Assembly: GCF_000378425.1 (NCBI RefSeq)
Contig: NZ_KB899827.1
Location: forward strand, 1-64,000
DNA: 64,000 bases
Source: Cohnella laeviribosi DSM 21336
GTDB taxonomy: Bacteria; Bacillota; Bacilli; Paenibacillales; Paenibacillaceae
Direction of reading: 5' to 3'
Each line of letters starts with the position of its first letter. Position 1 is the first letter of the stretch. Positions 38,116-47,320 of the stretch are shown in pieces. The notes beneath the pieces are model-generated. The model did no database searches. It was given only the letters and a program-made list of their open reading frames with translations, and was not told where the DNA came from. The position numbers and the translations under genes are program-made.

Positions 38116-39019
38116 TCCCCGTCACTTCGAGGAATTGGTCCTCCAGCGATTTCGTCTTTTTGCGGATGCCGTACACACGGATGCCGGCTTCGACCAGCCG
38201 GCGGTTTACGGCCGCCGTCAGATCGCGGTCCGCCGTTATGGTCAGCAATCCGTCCACAATGCGGCCGGCTCCCTGTCCTTCGAGAATGCCCAGCGCCGCA
38301 TCGGGTTGATCGACCTCGAACAGCACTTCCTCCGCCGCGCTCGACGATTCGGCCTGAGCGCCGATGGAACGGATGTCGATGAGCTTTCCTTGTTGCAAAA
38401 TCGCGACGCGGTCGCACATCAGCTCCATCTCCGACAGCAGATGGCTCGATACGAACACGGCCGTTCCTTCTTCCCTGGCCAGGAGGCGCAAATAATCGCG
38501 GAGCTCCCGGATGCCGGCCGGGTCCAGCCCGTTGGTCGGCTCGTCCAGCACCAGCAGCGACGGCCGGTGAAGGATCGCCTGCGCGACGCCGAGACGCTGG
38601 CGCATGCCGAGCGAGTATTTTTTCACCTTGTCGTGAATCCGCTTCTGGAGCCCGACCAATTCCACCACTTCGTCGATTCTCGCTTTCGTAATGGCCGGAT
38701 TCATGCGGGCGAAATGCACCAGGTTTTGATACCCGGTCAAAAATTTGTACATTTCCGGATTTTCCACAATCGCGCCGACGCGGGAAATGGCCTGCCGAAA
38801 CGCGGTTTTGACGCTATGGCCGGCAATCGTAATATCTCCCGAAGTCAGCGACATCAGCCCGACCATCATCCGGATGGTCGTCGTCTTGCCGGAGCCGTTC
38901 GGTCCGAGAAACCCGAACACTTCCCCCGGCTGCACATCCAGGGACACCCGGTCGATAATCGTCCTGCTGCCGATCCGCTTGGTCACTTCCTGCAGCCGGA
39001 CTATAGGTGCCTGCGACAT
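38099..39019 (-). CDS. ABC transporter ATP-binding protein
   Basis: A ~306-residue ATPase of the ABC-2 exporter. Walker A GPNGSGKTTT, the signature YSLGMRQRLGVAQ, Walker B LLVLDEPTNGLDP and H loop VSSHLLSEME are intact. The C-terminal ~80 residues are the extra domain seen in bacitracin/CcmA-type exporters. I start at MSQAPIV, seven bases after GGAGGGG. Confidence 0.93.
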   Translation of the reverse strand: MSQAPIVRLQEVTKRIGSRTIIDRVSLDVQPGEVFGFLGPNGSGKTTTIRMMVGLMSLTSGDITIAGHSVKTAFRQAISRVGAIVENPEMYKFLTGYQNLVHFARMNPAITKARIDEVVELVGLQKRIHDKVKKYSLGMRQRLGVAQAILHRPSLLVLDEPTNGLDPAGIRELRDYLRLLAREEGTAVFVSSHLLSEMELMCDRVAILQQGKLIDIRSIGAQAESSSAAEEVLFEVDQPDAALGILEGQGAGRIVDGLLTITADRDLTAAVNRRLVEAGIRVYGIRKKTKSLEDQFLEVTGSDTIG

Positions 39020-39131
39020 GACTTCCCCCTCCATTCATCCAATACCTTATAGCAAACACCTAATAAACTAATACAAATTATAACAACGGTCACTAGACTT
39101 GGGGCTAAAATTGTCGGTCTTTAGGCTAATT

Positions 39132-39617
39132 TTAGATTCGCTCCGCCAAAAAGCGGCCGTTAACGCGCTCATCCCCTCCGGCACCCCAGGCACGGCCGGA
39201 CATCCAGCGGTAAAGGGCATGGATGCGAGCCTGGCCGGGACACAATCGCATCAGCAGGCCGTTCAGCAAGCGGGCCAGTCTGAAGCGGTCCTTGGGGCAC
39301 AGCTCGAATTGCATGCCGTAGCGATACCCGCCGTTCTCCTCATGCCGCCAAACGATTTTGCCCGCGAGCGCGGCCTCTATTTCCCCCTCTGCCAACTGCA
39401 CTTCCAGCACCAGGGCGGGATGCACCGGAAAGCGGAGCCCGCTTGCAAAGCAGCAGCCGCCTTCGCTTATATTAATTAGCCTGGCTCCGCCGTACGGAGA
39501 CGGCGTCCGGGCGTTGTGAACGGCAAGAATGCGTATGCGGGCAAGGCTTCCTTCGGGAAGCCGAAGGCGCACATGCCGCCGTCTCGAAAAAGCCGGTTCC
39601 GACCGGTCTTGCCCCAT
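39132..39617 (-). CDS. PilZ-domain protein (putative c-di-GMP receptor)
   Basis: About 161 residues. FSRRRHVRLRLP supplies the RxxxR-type arginines and NISEGGCCFASG the [D/N]xSxxG motif, both needed for c-di-GMP binding. The output role is unknown. I use the ATG of MGQDRSEP, preceded by AAAGGGG. The gene faces an XRE regulator across a region with GATAC/GTATC palindromes. Confidence 0.8.
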   Translation of the reverse strand: MGQDRSEPAFSRRRHVRLRLPEGSLARIRILAVHNARTPSPYGGARLINISEGGCCFASGLRFPVHPALVLEVQLAEGEIEAALAGKIVWRHEENGGYRYGMQFELCPKDRFRLARLLNGLLMRLCPGQARIHALYRWMSGRAWGAGGDERVNGRFLAERI

Positions 39618-39701
39618 AACCCCTTTCCCCTTTCTGAACGCAACCTGCCCCGGCACGGTTTAGCCCCTTCATCTTGCGGGCCGCGCCGAGGACATTTCCA
39701 T

Positions 39702-39722
39702 TATGATACAATTCGTATCTAT
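39702..39722. promoter_or_regulatory. Operator-like palindrome 1 (PilZ side)
   Basis: TATGATAC, five bases, then GTATCTAT: an 8-5-8 repeat with two mismatches, about 85 bases upstream of the PilZ gene. It is related to palindrome 2 near the XRE gene. Confidence 0.6.
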
Positions 39723-39853
39723 TGTGGCTATAACGATAGGATACGAGAGGGATCGTGTCAAGGAATTTTTGGCAATCAACCCTTAATATAGAGGGTTAAA
39801 AACCGACAGCGTCGTATCTATCGGCTATTTCGAGAGGATTCCGGATTCGGCGG

Positions 39854-39874
39854 TATGATACGTTTTGTATCATA
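39854..39874. promoter_or_regulatory. Operator-like palindrome 2 (XRE side)
   Basis: TATGATAC-GTTTT-GTATCATA is a perfect 8-5-8 palindrome 64 bases before the XRE start. Extra GATAC/GTATC pentamers occur at 39740 and 39814. Probably bound by the XRE protein. Confidence 0.7.
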
Positions 39875-39938
39875 GAATGCAAACCATTCATTTACATATT
39901 ATGATGATAATCAAACGACTCTCTTTGGAGGGAATACG

Positions 39939-40304
39939 ATGAAAACCGGAAACCGCATCGCATTTTTGCGAGATCAACGCGGTTGGACTCAAGAAGAACT
40001 CTCCTCTTCCCTCGGCATTTCGCGAGCCGCCTTATCCCATTACGAGAAAAACCGGAGAGAACCGGATACGGAAACGTTGGCTAAAATCGCGGATTTGTTT
40101 GGCGTATCGATAGATTATCTGGTCGGTCGGACGAACAGACCGGACATGATTGTAGACGGGGATGTGCGTGAATTCGTCTCGCAGCTCGAACTGACAAGCG
40201 ACGTTCTGGACCGGTTCGAATTGACGGTTGACGGACGAAAGCTGACCCCCGAGGAAGCCAGGCGCTTCATCGCCTTCATTCGGGCCGAACGATCGATGAG
40301 CTGA
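39939..40304 (+). CDS. XRE family transcriptional regulator
   Basis: A 121-residue protein. The Cro/C1 helix-turn-helix spans residues 4-60 (RIAFLRDQRGWTQEELSSSLGISRAALSHYEKNRREPD), and a ~55-residue tail of unknown role follows, ending in an acidic helix. GGAGGG precedes the start. It is transcribed away from PilZ and likely represses itself through the palindromes upstream. Confidence 0.9.
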   Translation: MKTGNRIAFLRDQRGWTQEELSSSLGISRAALSHYEKNRREPDTETLAKIADLFGVSIDYLVGRTNRPDMIVDGDVREFVSQLELTSDVLDRFELTVDGRKLTPEEARRFIAFIRAERSMS

Positions 40305-40333
40305 AAAGGCGAAGCGGACCTCTCCGGCAGATC

Positions 40334-40384
40334 AAAACCTCCGCGATCGGGCCGGATGCGCAAACGGCCATCGTGGAGGTTTTT
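40334..40384 (+). terminator. Intrinsic terminator of the XRE gene
   Basis: AACCTCC(GCGAT) and (ATCGT)GGAGGTT pair around a ~22-base loop, followed by TTTTTC. The A-run before the stem means it could also work on the minus strand. Confidence 0.8.
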
Positions 40385-40429
40385 CGCTTGAACCCGGCTT
40401 TGGGGCCTGTCGGGCTTCAGAACTTCGAT

Positions 40430-40576
40430 CTATGGCTTCATCGGCGATTTGCCGAACCATTCTTCCGGCCATTTTTCCCGTTCAATCCCTAGCTGTTCCA
40501 GTACCTTCCGGATGTCAAGCGTAATTTTTTTCCGCTCCTTCTCGAGGCATATGCGCAGAATGTCATCCTTCTTCAC
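40430..40576 (-). CDS. Possible small charged protein
   Basis: A 48-residue frame rich in Lys/Glu (KKDDILRICLEKERKKITLDIRKVLEQLGIEREKWPEEW). GAGAGGG stands upstream of the GTG. An ATG at 40615 would give 61 residues. The composition looks protein-like and the C-terminal aromatic motif EKWPEEWFG is plausible, but no family is recognised. Confidence 0.4.
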   Translation of the reverse strand: MKKDDILRICLEKERKKITLDIRKVLEQLGIEREKWPEEWFGKSPMKP

Positions 40577-40745
40577 ACCGGGTACCCTCTCTTTGGCTGG
40601 CAGAATCCCAAGCATTAAAGCCAGTATATAAGACTTGCAACGCAGAGGCTGTCGAACCGCCTATCCGGCATCGGCTTTTTTTCCAAGTTTTTTTGTCGAA
40701 TCCGCCTCGCAAAGGGGCAGCCCGATAATTCCGTTTCCATTCCAT

Positions 40746-40790
40746 AAAAAAAGCGATCGGCGGAGGAAAAATTCCCCCAACCGATCGCTA
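40746..40790 (-). terminator. Intrinsic terminator after gltB
   Basis: On the minus strand AGCGATCGG and CCGATCGCT pair and run into seven T, just past the gltB stop codon. Confidence 0.9.
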
Positions 40791-40797
40791 GTCTGAA

Positions 40798-43700
40798 TCA
40801 GTTGCCGCCCACACGGGCCAAATCCCGCATATTCGCTTCGAACGCGGCCAGCATGGCCTGTTCCCCGCTCAATCCTTGGGCTTCGACTTTGGCGATTTGT
40901 TCCATCATCCGCTTGTAGTCTTTCGGAATCACTTTGACAAACCGCGGCAGGAATTCCGTCCATTCCTTCAGCACGCGCTCCCCGAGCTCGCTGCCCGTAT
41001 ATTGCACGTGCTTCTCGATCATGCCGCGCACCTCGGCGATTTCTTTTTCATCCTCCAGGGTTTCGAGCAAAATCATCTCGAAGTTGCAGCGCTTGAAGAA
41101 GTCGCCGTCCCAGTCGATGACATAAGCGATGCCGCCCGACATGCCCGCCGCGAAGTTGCGGCCCGTTTTGCCGAGAACAACGACGCGCCCGCCGGTCATA
41201 TATTCGCAGCCGTGGTCGCCCACGCCTTCGACGACGATCTTGCCGCCGCTGTTCCGAACGGCGAACCGTTCGCCCGCAACGCCGCGGATGTAGGCTTCGC
41301 CGCTCGTCGCCCCGTAGAAGGCGGTGTTGCCGACGATAATGTTCTCTTCGGCTTTGAAGGTTGCCTTCGGCGACGGATAGACGGCAATCTTCCCGCCGGA
41401 CAGCCCTTTGCCGATGTAGTCGTTCGCGTCGCCCTCCAGCGTCAGCGTCATGCCCTTCGGAATGAAAGCGCCGAAGCTTTGGCCGGCGGTGCCGACGAAG
41501 TGGAAGCGGATCGTATCCTCCGGCAGGCCGTCCTTGCCGTGCTTCTTGGTCACCTCGTGGCCGACGAGCGTCCCGACGACGCGGTTCGTATTCTTGATCT
41601 TGAACGTGCCCTCGACGCGCTCCCCGCGCTCGATCGCCGGCGCGGCCGCCTTAAGCAATTGCTGCATGTCGAGCGACTCTTCCAGACCGTGATTCTGCTG
41701 CTTGACGTTGTAGCGGTACGAGCCTTCCGGCAGCTCCGGCATATGCAGCAGCGGAGTCAGATCGACGCCTTTCGCCTTGTAGTGGGAAATCGCCTTTTTC
41801 GTATCGAGGCGGTCGGTGCGTCCGACCATCTCCTCGACCGTCCGGAAGCCGAGCTGGGCCATGATCTCCCGCAGCTCTTCCGCCACGAAGCGCATGTAAT
41901 TGACGACGTATTCCGGGTCGCCCATGAACTTCTTGCGCAGTTCCGGATTTTGCGTGGCGACGCCGACCGGACACGTATCCAACTGGCAGACGCGCATCAT
42001 GACGCAGCCGAGCACGACGAGCGGAGCCGTCGAGAAGCCGAATTCCTCGGCGCCGAGCAGCGCGGCGATCGCGACATCGCGGCCGGTCATCATCTTGCCG
42101 TCCGTTTCAACCACGACGCGGTCGCGCAGGTTGTTCAGGATCAGCGTCTGATGCGTTTCGGCAAGGCCGAGTTCCCACGGCAAGCCCGCGTGGCGGATCG
42201 AGCCGATCGGCGAAGCGCCGGTGCCGCCGTCGTAGCCGCTGATCAGGATGACGTCGGCCCGGCCTTTGGCCACCCCTGCGGCAATCGTGCCGACACCTAC
42301 CTCCGACACCAGCTTGACGTTGATGCGGGCATTCGGGTTGGCGTTTTTCAGGTCGTGGATCAGCTCGGCCAAATCCTCGATCGAATAGATATCGTGGTGA
42401 GGAGGCGGCGAGATGAGTCCTACGCCGGGAGTCGTGCCGCGAACCTCGGCCACCCACGGGTACACCTTGCGGCCCATCAGCTGGCCGCCTTCGCCCGGCT
42501 TGGCGCCCTGCGCCATCTTGATCTGGATTTCATCCGCGTTGGACAGGTAATGGCTCGTGACGCCGAAGCGTCCCGAAGCGACCTGCTTGATCGCGCTGCG
42601 GCGGGAATCGCCGTTGGCGTCCGGAATGTAGCGCGCCGGGTCTTCGCCGCCTTCGCCGGAGTTCGACTTGCCGCCGATGCGGTTCATCGCGATGGCAAGC
42701 GACTCGTGCGCTTCCTTGCTGATCGATCCGAACGACATCGCGCCCGTCTTGAACCGCTTGAAGATCGATTCGACCGGTTCGACTTCCTCGAGCGGCACCG
42801 GCGGCTGGTCGAACTTGAAGTCCAGCAGCGAGCGGAGCGTGCGGATCTCTTCGTATTCGCCCTGAACGAGGGCGGAATATTTCTTGTAAAGCTGGTAATC
42901 GTTGGCGCGGGTCGCCATCTGCAGCGTATGAATCGTCTTCGGGTTAAACAGATGGTCTTCCCCGTCTTTGCGCCATTGATAGTCGCCGCCGGAGTCGAGC
43001 TCGAGCTCGGCGCCTTCCCGTTTGGCGAACGCCCTCCGGTGCGGCTTGAGCGCCTCTTCGGCGATCGTGTCCAGGCCAATGCCCCCGATCCTGGACGGCG
43101 TCCAGGTGAAGTATTGGTCGATCACGTCTTCCTTGAGCCCGATCGCTTCGAAGATTTGCGCGCCGCGGTAAGACTGGATCGTCGAAATCCCCATTTTGGA
43201 GAGGACTTTGACGACGCCTTTGTTGGCGGCTTTCAAATAATTTTTGACGGCTTTCTCGTGCGAGATGTTCTTCAGCCGGCCTTGGCGAATCAGATCGTCC
43301 AGCGTCTCGAACGCCAGATACGGGTTGACGGCGCTGGCGCCATAGCCGATCAGCAGCGCGAAATGATGCACCTCGCGCGGTTCGCCCGATTCGAGCAAAA
43401 TGCTGACTTTCGTCCGCGTTCCCTGACGAATCAGGTGATGGTGGACGGCGGAGACGGCCAGCAGCGACGGAATCGCCGCGTTGTCTTCGTCGATGCCGCG
43501 GTCCGAAAGAATCAGAATGTTGTGCCCGTGCTCGATGACGCGGTCGGCCGCCTCGCACAGAAGCTTCAGCGCGTTGCGCAGCCCTTCTTCTCCTTCGTCG
43601 GCCGGGAAGAAGATCGGCAGCGTGATCGATTTGAAGCCCGGCCGGCGCACATGGCGCAGCTTCGCGAAATCCTCGTTCGACAAGATCGGCGACGCGAGGC

Positions 43701-45402
43701 GGATGTGGCGGCAGCTTTCCGGCTCCGGCTTGAGCAAGTTGCGTTCCGGTCCGATCGTCGTGTAGGTAGAGGTTACGATTTCCTCCCGGATCGCGTCGAT
43801 CGGCGGGTTCGTCACCTGCGCGAACAGCTGCTTGAAGTAGTTGAACAACCGCTGCGGACGCTCCGACAGCACGGCGAGCGGCGCGTCGTAGCCCATCGAC
43901 GCCAGCGGTTCGACGCCGCTTGTCGCCATCGGCTCGATGATTTTGCGGACATCTTCAAACGTATAGCCGAACGCCTGCTGGCGCTGCCGAACGCTGTCGT
44001 GGTCTTCTTCCGGAAGCTCCGGCGCATCCGGCAGTTCGTCCAGATCGACGAGATGTTCGTTCAGCCACTCGCGGTACGGATGTTCGGAAACGATTTTCTT
44101 CTTCAATTCCTCGTCGGATACGATCCGGCCTTCCTTCGTATCGACAAGCAGCATCCGTCCCGGGCGCAGCCGGTCCTTCAGCACGATGTCCTCCGGCGGA
44201 ATCTCGATGACCCCGGCTTCGGAAGCCATGATGATCAGGTCGTCCTTCGTGACGTAATAGCGCGCAGGGCGCAAGCCGTTGCGGTCCAGGATGGCCCCGA
44301 TCTGCACGCCGTCCGTAAAGCCCATCGCGGCCGGACCGTCCCAGGGCTCCATCAGCGTGCTGTGATATTCGTAGAAGGCCCGTTTGTCGTCGTCCATGTA
44401 CTCGTCGTTCTGCCACGGCTCCGGCACCATCATCATGGCGCAGTGGGCGAGCGAGCGGCCCGACAGGTACAAAAACTCGAACGTGTTGTCGAATTTGCCG
44501 GTATCGGACAAATCGTGATTGATGATCGGCTTTACTTTCTCCAGATCGTCGCCGAACAGTTCCGATTCGAACAGCGTCTGCCGGGCGTGCATCCAGTTTT
44601 CGTTGCCGCGGAGCGTGTTAATCTCCCCGTTGTGGATCATATAATGGAAGGGATGCGCCCGCTCCCAGCTCGGGAACGTATTCGTCGAGAACCGGGAGTG
44701 CACGAGCGCGATGGCCGTTTCCATGTCCGGATCGTGCAGCTCCGAGTAGAATTGCCCGACCTGCTCGGTCGTGAGCATCCCTTTGTATATGATTTTTTTG
44801 CTCGAAAGGCTTGCGAAATAGAAGGTTTCGCCCCCCGGGATGCCGGAATAGCGAATCGCTTTTTCGGCAAGCCTGCGAATGACGTACAGCTTGCGTTCGA
44901 ACGCCAGATCGTCGTCAAGCCCTTCGGCCCGCTCGATAAACACCTGGCGGACAAAAGGCTTCACCCGTTTGGCGGAAATGCCGAGCATGCTGTCGTCCGT
45001 CGGCACCGTGCGCCAGCCGAGCAGACGCTGCCCTTCTTCCGCGACGATGGAGGCGAACATTTCCTCATGCTTCGCGCGCTGTTCGGCGTCTTGGGTCATA
45101 AAGACCATGCCGACGGCATAGCGGCCCTCTTCGGGAAGCTTGAACCCGAGTTTGGCCGTCTCCCGCTGAAGGAATTTGTGAGGAATTTGCATCATGAGGC
45201 CCGCGCCGTCCCCGGAATTCGGTTCGCTGCCTTGTCCGCCCCGATGCTCCATATTGATAAGCAGAGTCAGCGCCTGCTCGATGATATCGTGCGATTTGCG
45301 GCCTTTGATATGGGCGACAAAGCCCATGCCGCAGGCATCCCGTTCGTATTGCGGATCATACATCCCCTGTTTCGGAGGCAATCCGTTAACGAGCTCTTTC
45401 AT
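40798..45402 (-). CDS. gltB: Glutamate synthase large subunit (GltB)
   Basis: A 1534-residue enzyme, full length for the family. It transfers the amide of glutamine to 2-oxoglutarate. The glutaminase domain begins after a 23-residue propeptide at Cys24 ([12 protein letters not shown]). The central and FMN-binding synthase domains follow, with [15 protein letters not shown], and the 3Fe-4S cysteines are in [19 protein letters not shown]. The C-terminal GXGXG beta-helix is [20 protein letters not shown]. The small subunit gltD is not in the window, which ends this transcript with its own terminator. Confidence 0.98.
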   Translation of the reverse strand: MKELVNGLPPKQGMYDPQYERDACGMGFVAHIKGRKSHDIIEQALTLLINMEHRGGQGSEPNSGDGAGLMMQIPHKFLQRETAKLGFKLPEEGRYAVGMVFMTQDAEQRAKHEEMFASIVAEEGQRLLGWRTVPTDDSMLGISAKRVKPFVRQVFIERAEGLDDDLAFERKLYVIRRLAEKAIRYSGIPGGETFYFASLSSKKIIYKGMLTTEQVGQFYSELHDPDMETAIALVHSRFSTNTFPSWERAHPFHYMIHNGEINTLRGNENWMHARQTLFESELFGDDLEKVKPIINHDLSDTGKFDNTFEFLYLSGRSLAHCAMMMVPEPWQNDEYMDDDKRAFYEYHSTLMEPWDGPAAMGFTDGVQIGAILDRNGLRPARYYVTKDDLIIMASEAGVIEIPPEDIVLKDRLRPGRMLLVDTKEGRIVSDEELKKKIVSEHPYREWLNEHLVDLDELPDAPELPEEDHDSVRQRQQAFGYTFEDVRKIIEPMATSGVEPLASMGYDAPLAVLSERPQRLFNYFKQLFAQVTNPPIDAIREEIVTSTYTTIGPERNLLKPEPESCRHIRLASPILSNEDFAKLRHVRRPGFKSITLPIFFPADEGEEGLRNALKLLCEAADRVIEHGHNILILSDRGIDEDNAAIPSLLAVSAVHHHLIRQGTRTKVSILLESGEPREVHHFALLIGYGASAVNPYLAFETLDDLIRQGRLKNISHEKAVKNYLKAANKGVVKVLSKMGISTIQSYRGAQIFEAIGLKEDVIDQYFTWTPSRIGGIGLDTIAEEALKPHRRAFAKREGAELELDSGGDYQWRKDGEDHLFNPKTIHTLQMATRANDYQLYKKYSALVQGEYEEIRTLRSLLDFKFDQPPVPLEEVEPVESIFKRFKTGAMSFGSISKEAHESLAIAMNRIGGKSNSGEGGEDPARYIPDANGDSRRSAIKQVASGRFGVTSHYLSNADEIQIKMAQGAKPGEGGQLMGRKVYPWVAEVRGTTPGVGLISPPPHHDIYSIEDLAELIHDLKNANPNARINVKLVSEVGVGTIAAGVAKGRADVILISGYDGGTGASPIGSIRHAGLPWELGLAETHQTLILNNLRDRVVVETDGKMMTGRDVAIAALLGAEEFGFSTAPLVVLGCVMMRVCQLDTCPVGVATQNPELRKKFMGDPEYVVNYMRFVAEELREIMAQLGFRTVEEMVGRTDRLDTKKAISHYKAKGVDLTPLLHMPELPEGSYRYNVKQQNHGLEESLDMQQLLKAAAPAIERGERVEGTFKIKNTNRVVGTLVGHEVTKKHGKDGLPEDTIRFHFVGTAGQSFGAFIPKGMTLTLEGDANDYIGKGLSGGKIAVYPSPKATFKAEENIIVGNTAFYGATSGEAYIRGVAGERFAVRNSGGKIVVEGVGDHGCEYMTGGRVVVLGKTGRNFAAGMSGGIAYVIDWDGDFFKRCNFEMILLETLEDEKEIAEVRGMIEKHVQYTGSELGERVLKEWTEFLPRFVKVIPKDYKRMMEQIAKVEAQGLSGEQAMLAAFEANMRDLARVGGN

Positions 45403-45794
45403 TTTTACGCATCCTTTCTATAGGAGAAAATCTGGAAGAGGAAGGAATAGAACGCGTTGGCAGCACCGACTCCAATGGCTGGACTTGACGGACACGATCC
45501 GGCAACGGAACGCGCGGCCGCCGCCGCTTCCCTTGGCGAACCGTTCCAAACCTGCTGCCCTCCACCGCATAGTCTGGTACAATAAAAACATGCCGACCGT
45601 TCTTTGGCTCCGAACATTGCATTCCTTAAGAGCTTCGCCGACCGGCAAGCCTGGAATCCGCCCCGACTCACAATGGTTCTTTTATTATTATGTTATTTTA
45701 ACACCAGCGTTCGGGAAATGACAATTTAATATTTCGCCAATAGTTTGCAGAAATAGACAACTCGCCGAATAATTATTCAGGAGGGTGAACATTT
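45403..45794. other. Intergenic region between gltB and the SGNH hydrolase
   Basis: 392 bases with the gltB promoter and the start region of the SGNH gene. No gene is supported. The part from 45660 to 45780 is AT-rich. Confidence 0.5.
45695..45724 (-). promoter_or_regulatory. Probable gltB promoter
   Basis: On the minus strand TTGTCA and TAAAAT are separated by 18 bases, about 290 bases before the gltB start. The long leader could hold regulation, but I recognise no element in it. Confidence 0.55.
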
Positions 45795-47138
45795 ATGCCG
45801 AGCGGAAAAGCGATTCGAGGCCTGTTCGCGTTTTTGTTGGCGGGAACCTTGATGTGGACGCTCCCGGAAGCGGCGCCAATCGCGGCCGAAACCGGCGGTC
45901 CGCCGGCGGAAACGCCGCCGCCGGCCGCGATTGGCGCCGACGCCCCGGACGCTTACCGGATCGTCGTGCTCGGCGACTCGATCGGCGTCGGCTACGAGCC
46001 CGGCGCGGCGGCCGAGTCCGACCTGTACGGCTACGCGGACCGGCTGTACGAACAAACGCTGCTGCGCGGGCGGGCGGAACTTGCCAACTACGCGATCCTG
46101 GGCCTGCGGACCGAAGGGTTGATCCGCCAGCTTCAAGGAGCCGCCGAACGGAAATCGCTCCCGGCTTCGGCGCTGCAGGACTTCTCCGCATACGGCGATC
46201 CGCGGATTTCCCGGCAGGCGGAGACGGTTGCGGCCAAAGGACCGGAATTGCTGGCCGACCTGGCGGCAGCGGATCTTGTCGCCATCACGATCGGCGGAAA
46301 CGATTTTCTCGGCTTCATCCGCGGCGTTCTCGCCATGCCCGCGGAAGAAGCTGAACAAACCTTGAAAGCGGATATTGAAACGATTCTGAATAATTATGCA
46401 GAACATGCAGAAACGGCCGTCCGGCTCGTCCATGCGCTCGCTCCGAACGCTTCCATTGAATTGTCCGATCAATATTTGCCTTTTCCCCGGCAGACGAACG
46501 CGGATCTGTACGACTTGCTGACCGGCTCCGTCGGCCAGCTTTCCGCCGATCTGGACGCGCTTGCCGCCAAGCTTCAGGCCGAAGGCATACCGCTGCGCAT
46601 CGTACACATCGGCTCGGCTTTTGCCGGCTACGAGCTTTCGATGACGCACATGTTTGCGGACCAGGACGTCCATCCGAACCAAAACGGCTATAACGCCATT
46701 GCCGAAGCCTTTGCCAAAACCGCCTGGAACGCTTACGTCAAGCTGGTTCCGGCGGACAGGGGAACCGCCGCTTCGCCGGCCGCTCCCGCCATTTACGTCG
46801 ACGGCAAGCCGCTTGTTACGGCCTACAAGCCAAAGCTGCGCGGCGGCGCCACGTTTCTGCCGCTCCGCGACATCGCCGACGCAACGGGGGCGCAGGTGTC
46901 GTGGGACGGCAAAACGAAGACGGCGCTGTTCCGCAAGAACGGCCGGGAGGTCGCCATCGCGATCGGCTCGAAGACGCTTCGCGTTGACGGAGCCGAGAAG
47001 CCGCTTGCCGCGCCGGCTTATTTGGAGAAGGCGGGCAGCGAGCGGAAAACGTACGTCCCTCTCGCTGCCATCGCAAGCGGATTGGACTACCAGGTCGTTT
47101 ATCGTCCGAAGCTGTATACCGTATTCATCCATTCCTGA
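45795..47138 (+). CDS. Secreted SGNH/GDSL hydrolase with C-terminal stalk domain
   Basis: A 447-residue exported enzyme. A signal peptide (about 1-31) is followed by an SGNH domain: VVLGDSIGVGY (catalytic Ser, about 61), TIGGNDF (Gly/Asn) and DVHPNQNGYN (Asp/His). A ~110-residue Copper_amine_oxidN-type stalk domain follows (YVDGKPLVTAYKPKLRGGATFLPLRDIADATG). Such fusions act on cell-surface or extracellular esters. GAGGGTGAACA precedes the ATG. Confidence 0.92.
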   Translation: MPSGKAIRGLFAFLLAGTLMWTLPEAAPIAAETGGPPAETPPPAAIGADAPDAYRIVVLGDSIGVGYEPGAAAESDLYGYADRLYEQTLLRGRAELANYAILGLRTEGLIRQLQGAAERKSLPASALQDFSAYGDPRISRQAETVAAKGPELLADLAAADLVAITIGGNDFLGFIRGVLAMPAEEAEQTLKADIETILNNYAEHAETAVRLVHALAPNASIELSDQYLPFPRQTNADLYDLLTGSVGQLSADLDALAAKLQAEGIPLRIVHIGSAFAGYELSMTHMFADQDVHPNQNGYNAIAEAFAKTAWNAYVKLVPADRGTAASPAAPAIYVDGKPLVTAYKPKLRGGATFLPLRDIADATGAQVSWDGKTKTALFRKNGREVAIAIGSKTLRVDGAEKPLAAPAYLEKAGSERKTYVPLAAIASGLDYQVVYRPKLYTVFIHS

Positions 47139-47242
47139 TCCCGCTTGATGCCCATAGTATAACCAGCCGGATTTTTCCTACCCTTGGTCTTGTTCCCATA
47201 CGTCGCGTACGTCGCGCGTGAAGCTAGATGCCCACGGCCAAA

Positions 47243-47295
47243 AAGAAACGGGACGAAGCGTACCCGCTTAGGTACCTGCTTCGTCCCGTCTTTCA
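47243..47295. terminator. Bidirectional terminator between the SGNH and Ig-like genes
   Basis: AACGGGACGAAGC and GCTTCGTCCCGT pair around an inner GTACC/GGTAC stem. Convergent genes end on both sides. T-rich tails occur on both strands, stronger on the minus strand. Confidence 0.82.
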
Positions 47296-47320
47296 TGGGC
47301 CGGATAATATGAATAGACTT

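Noticed and set aside
40876..45423. 1515-codon open frame antisense to gltB
   Set aside because: It is the mirror of GC-rich codon use in gltB; its product is Arg/Asp/His-rich with no family motif and no ribosome binding site.
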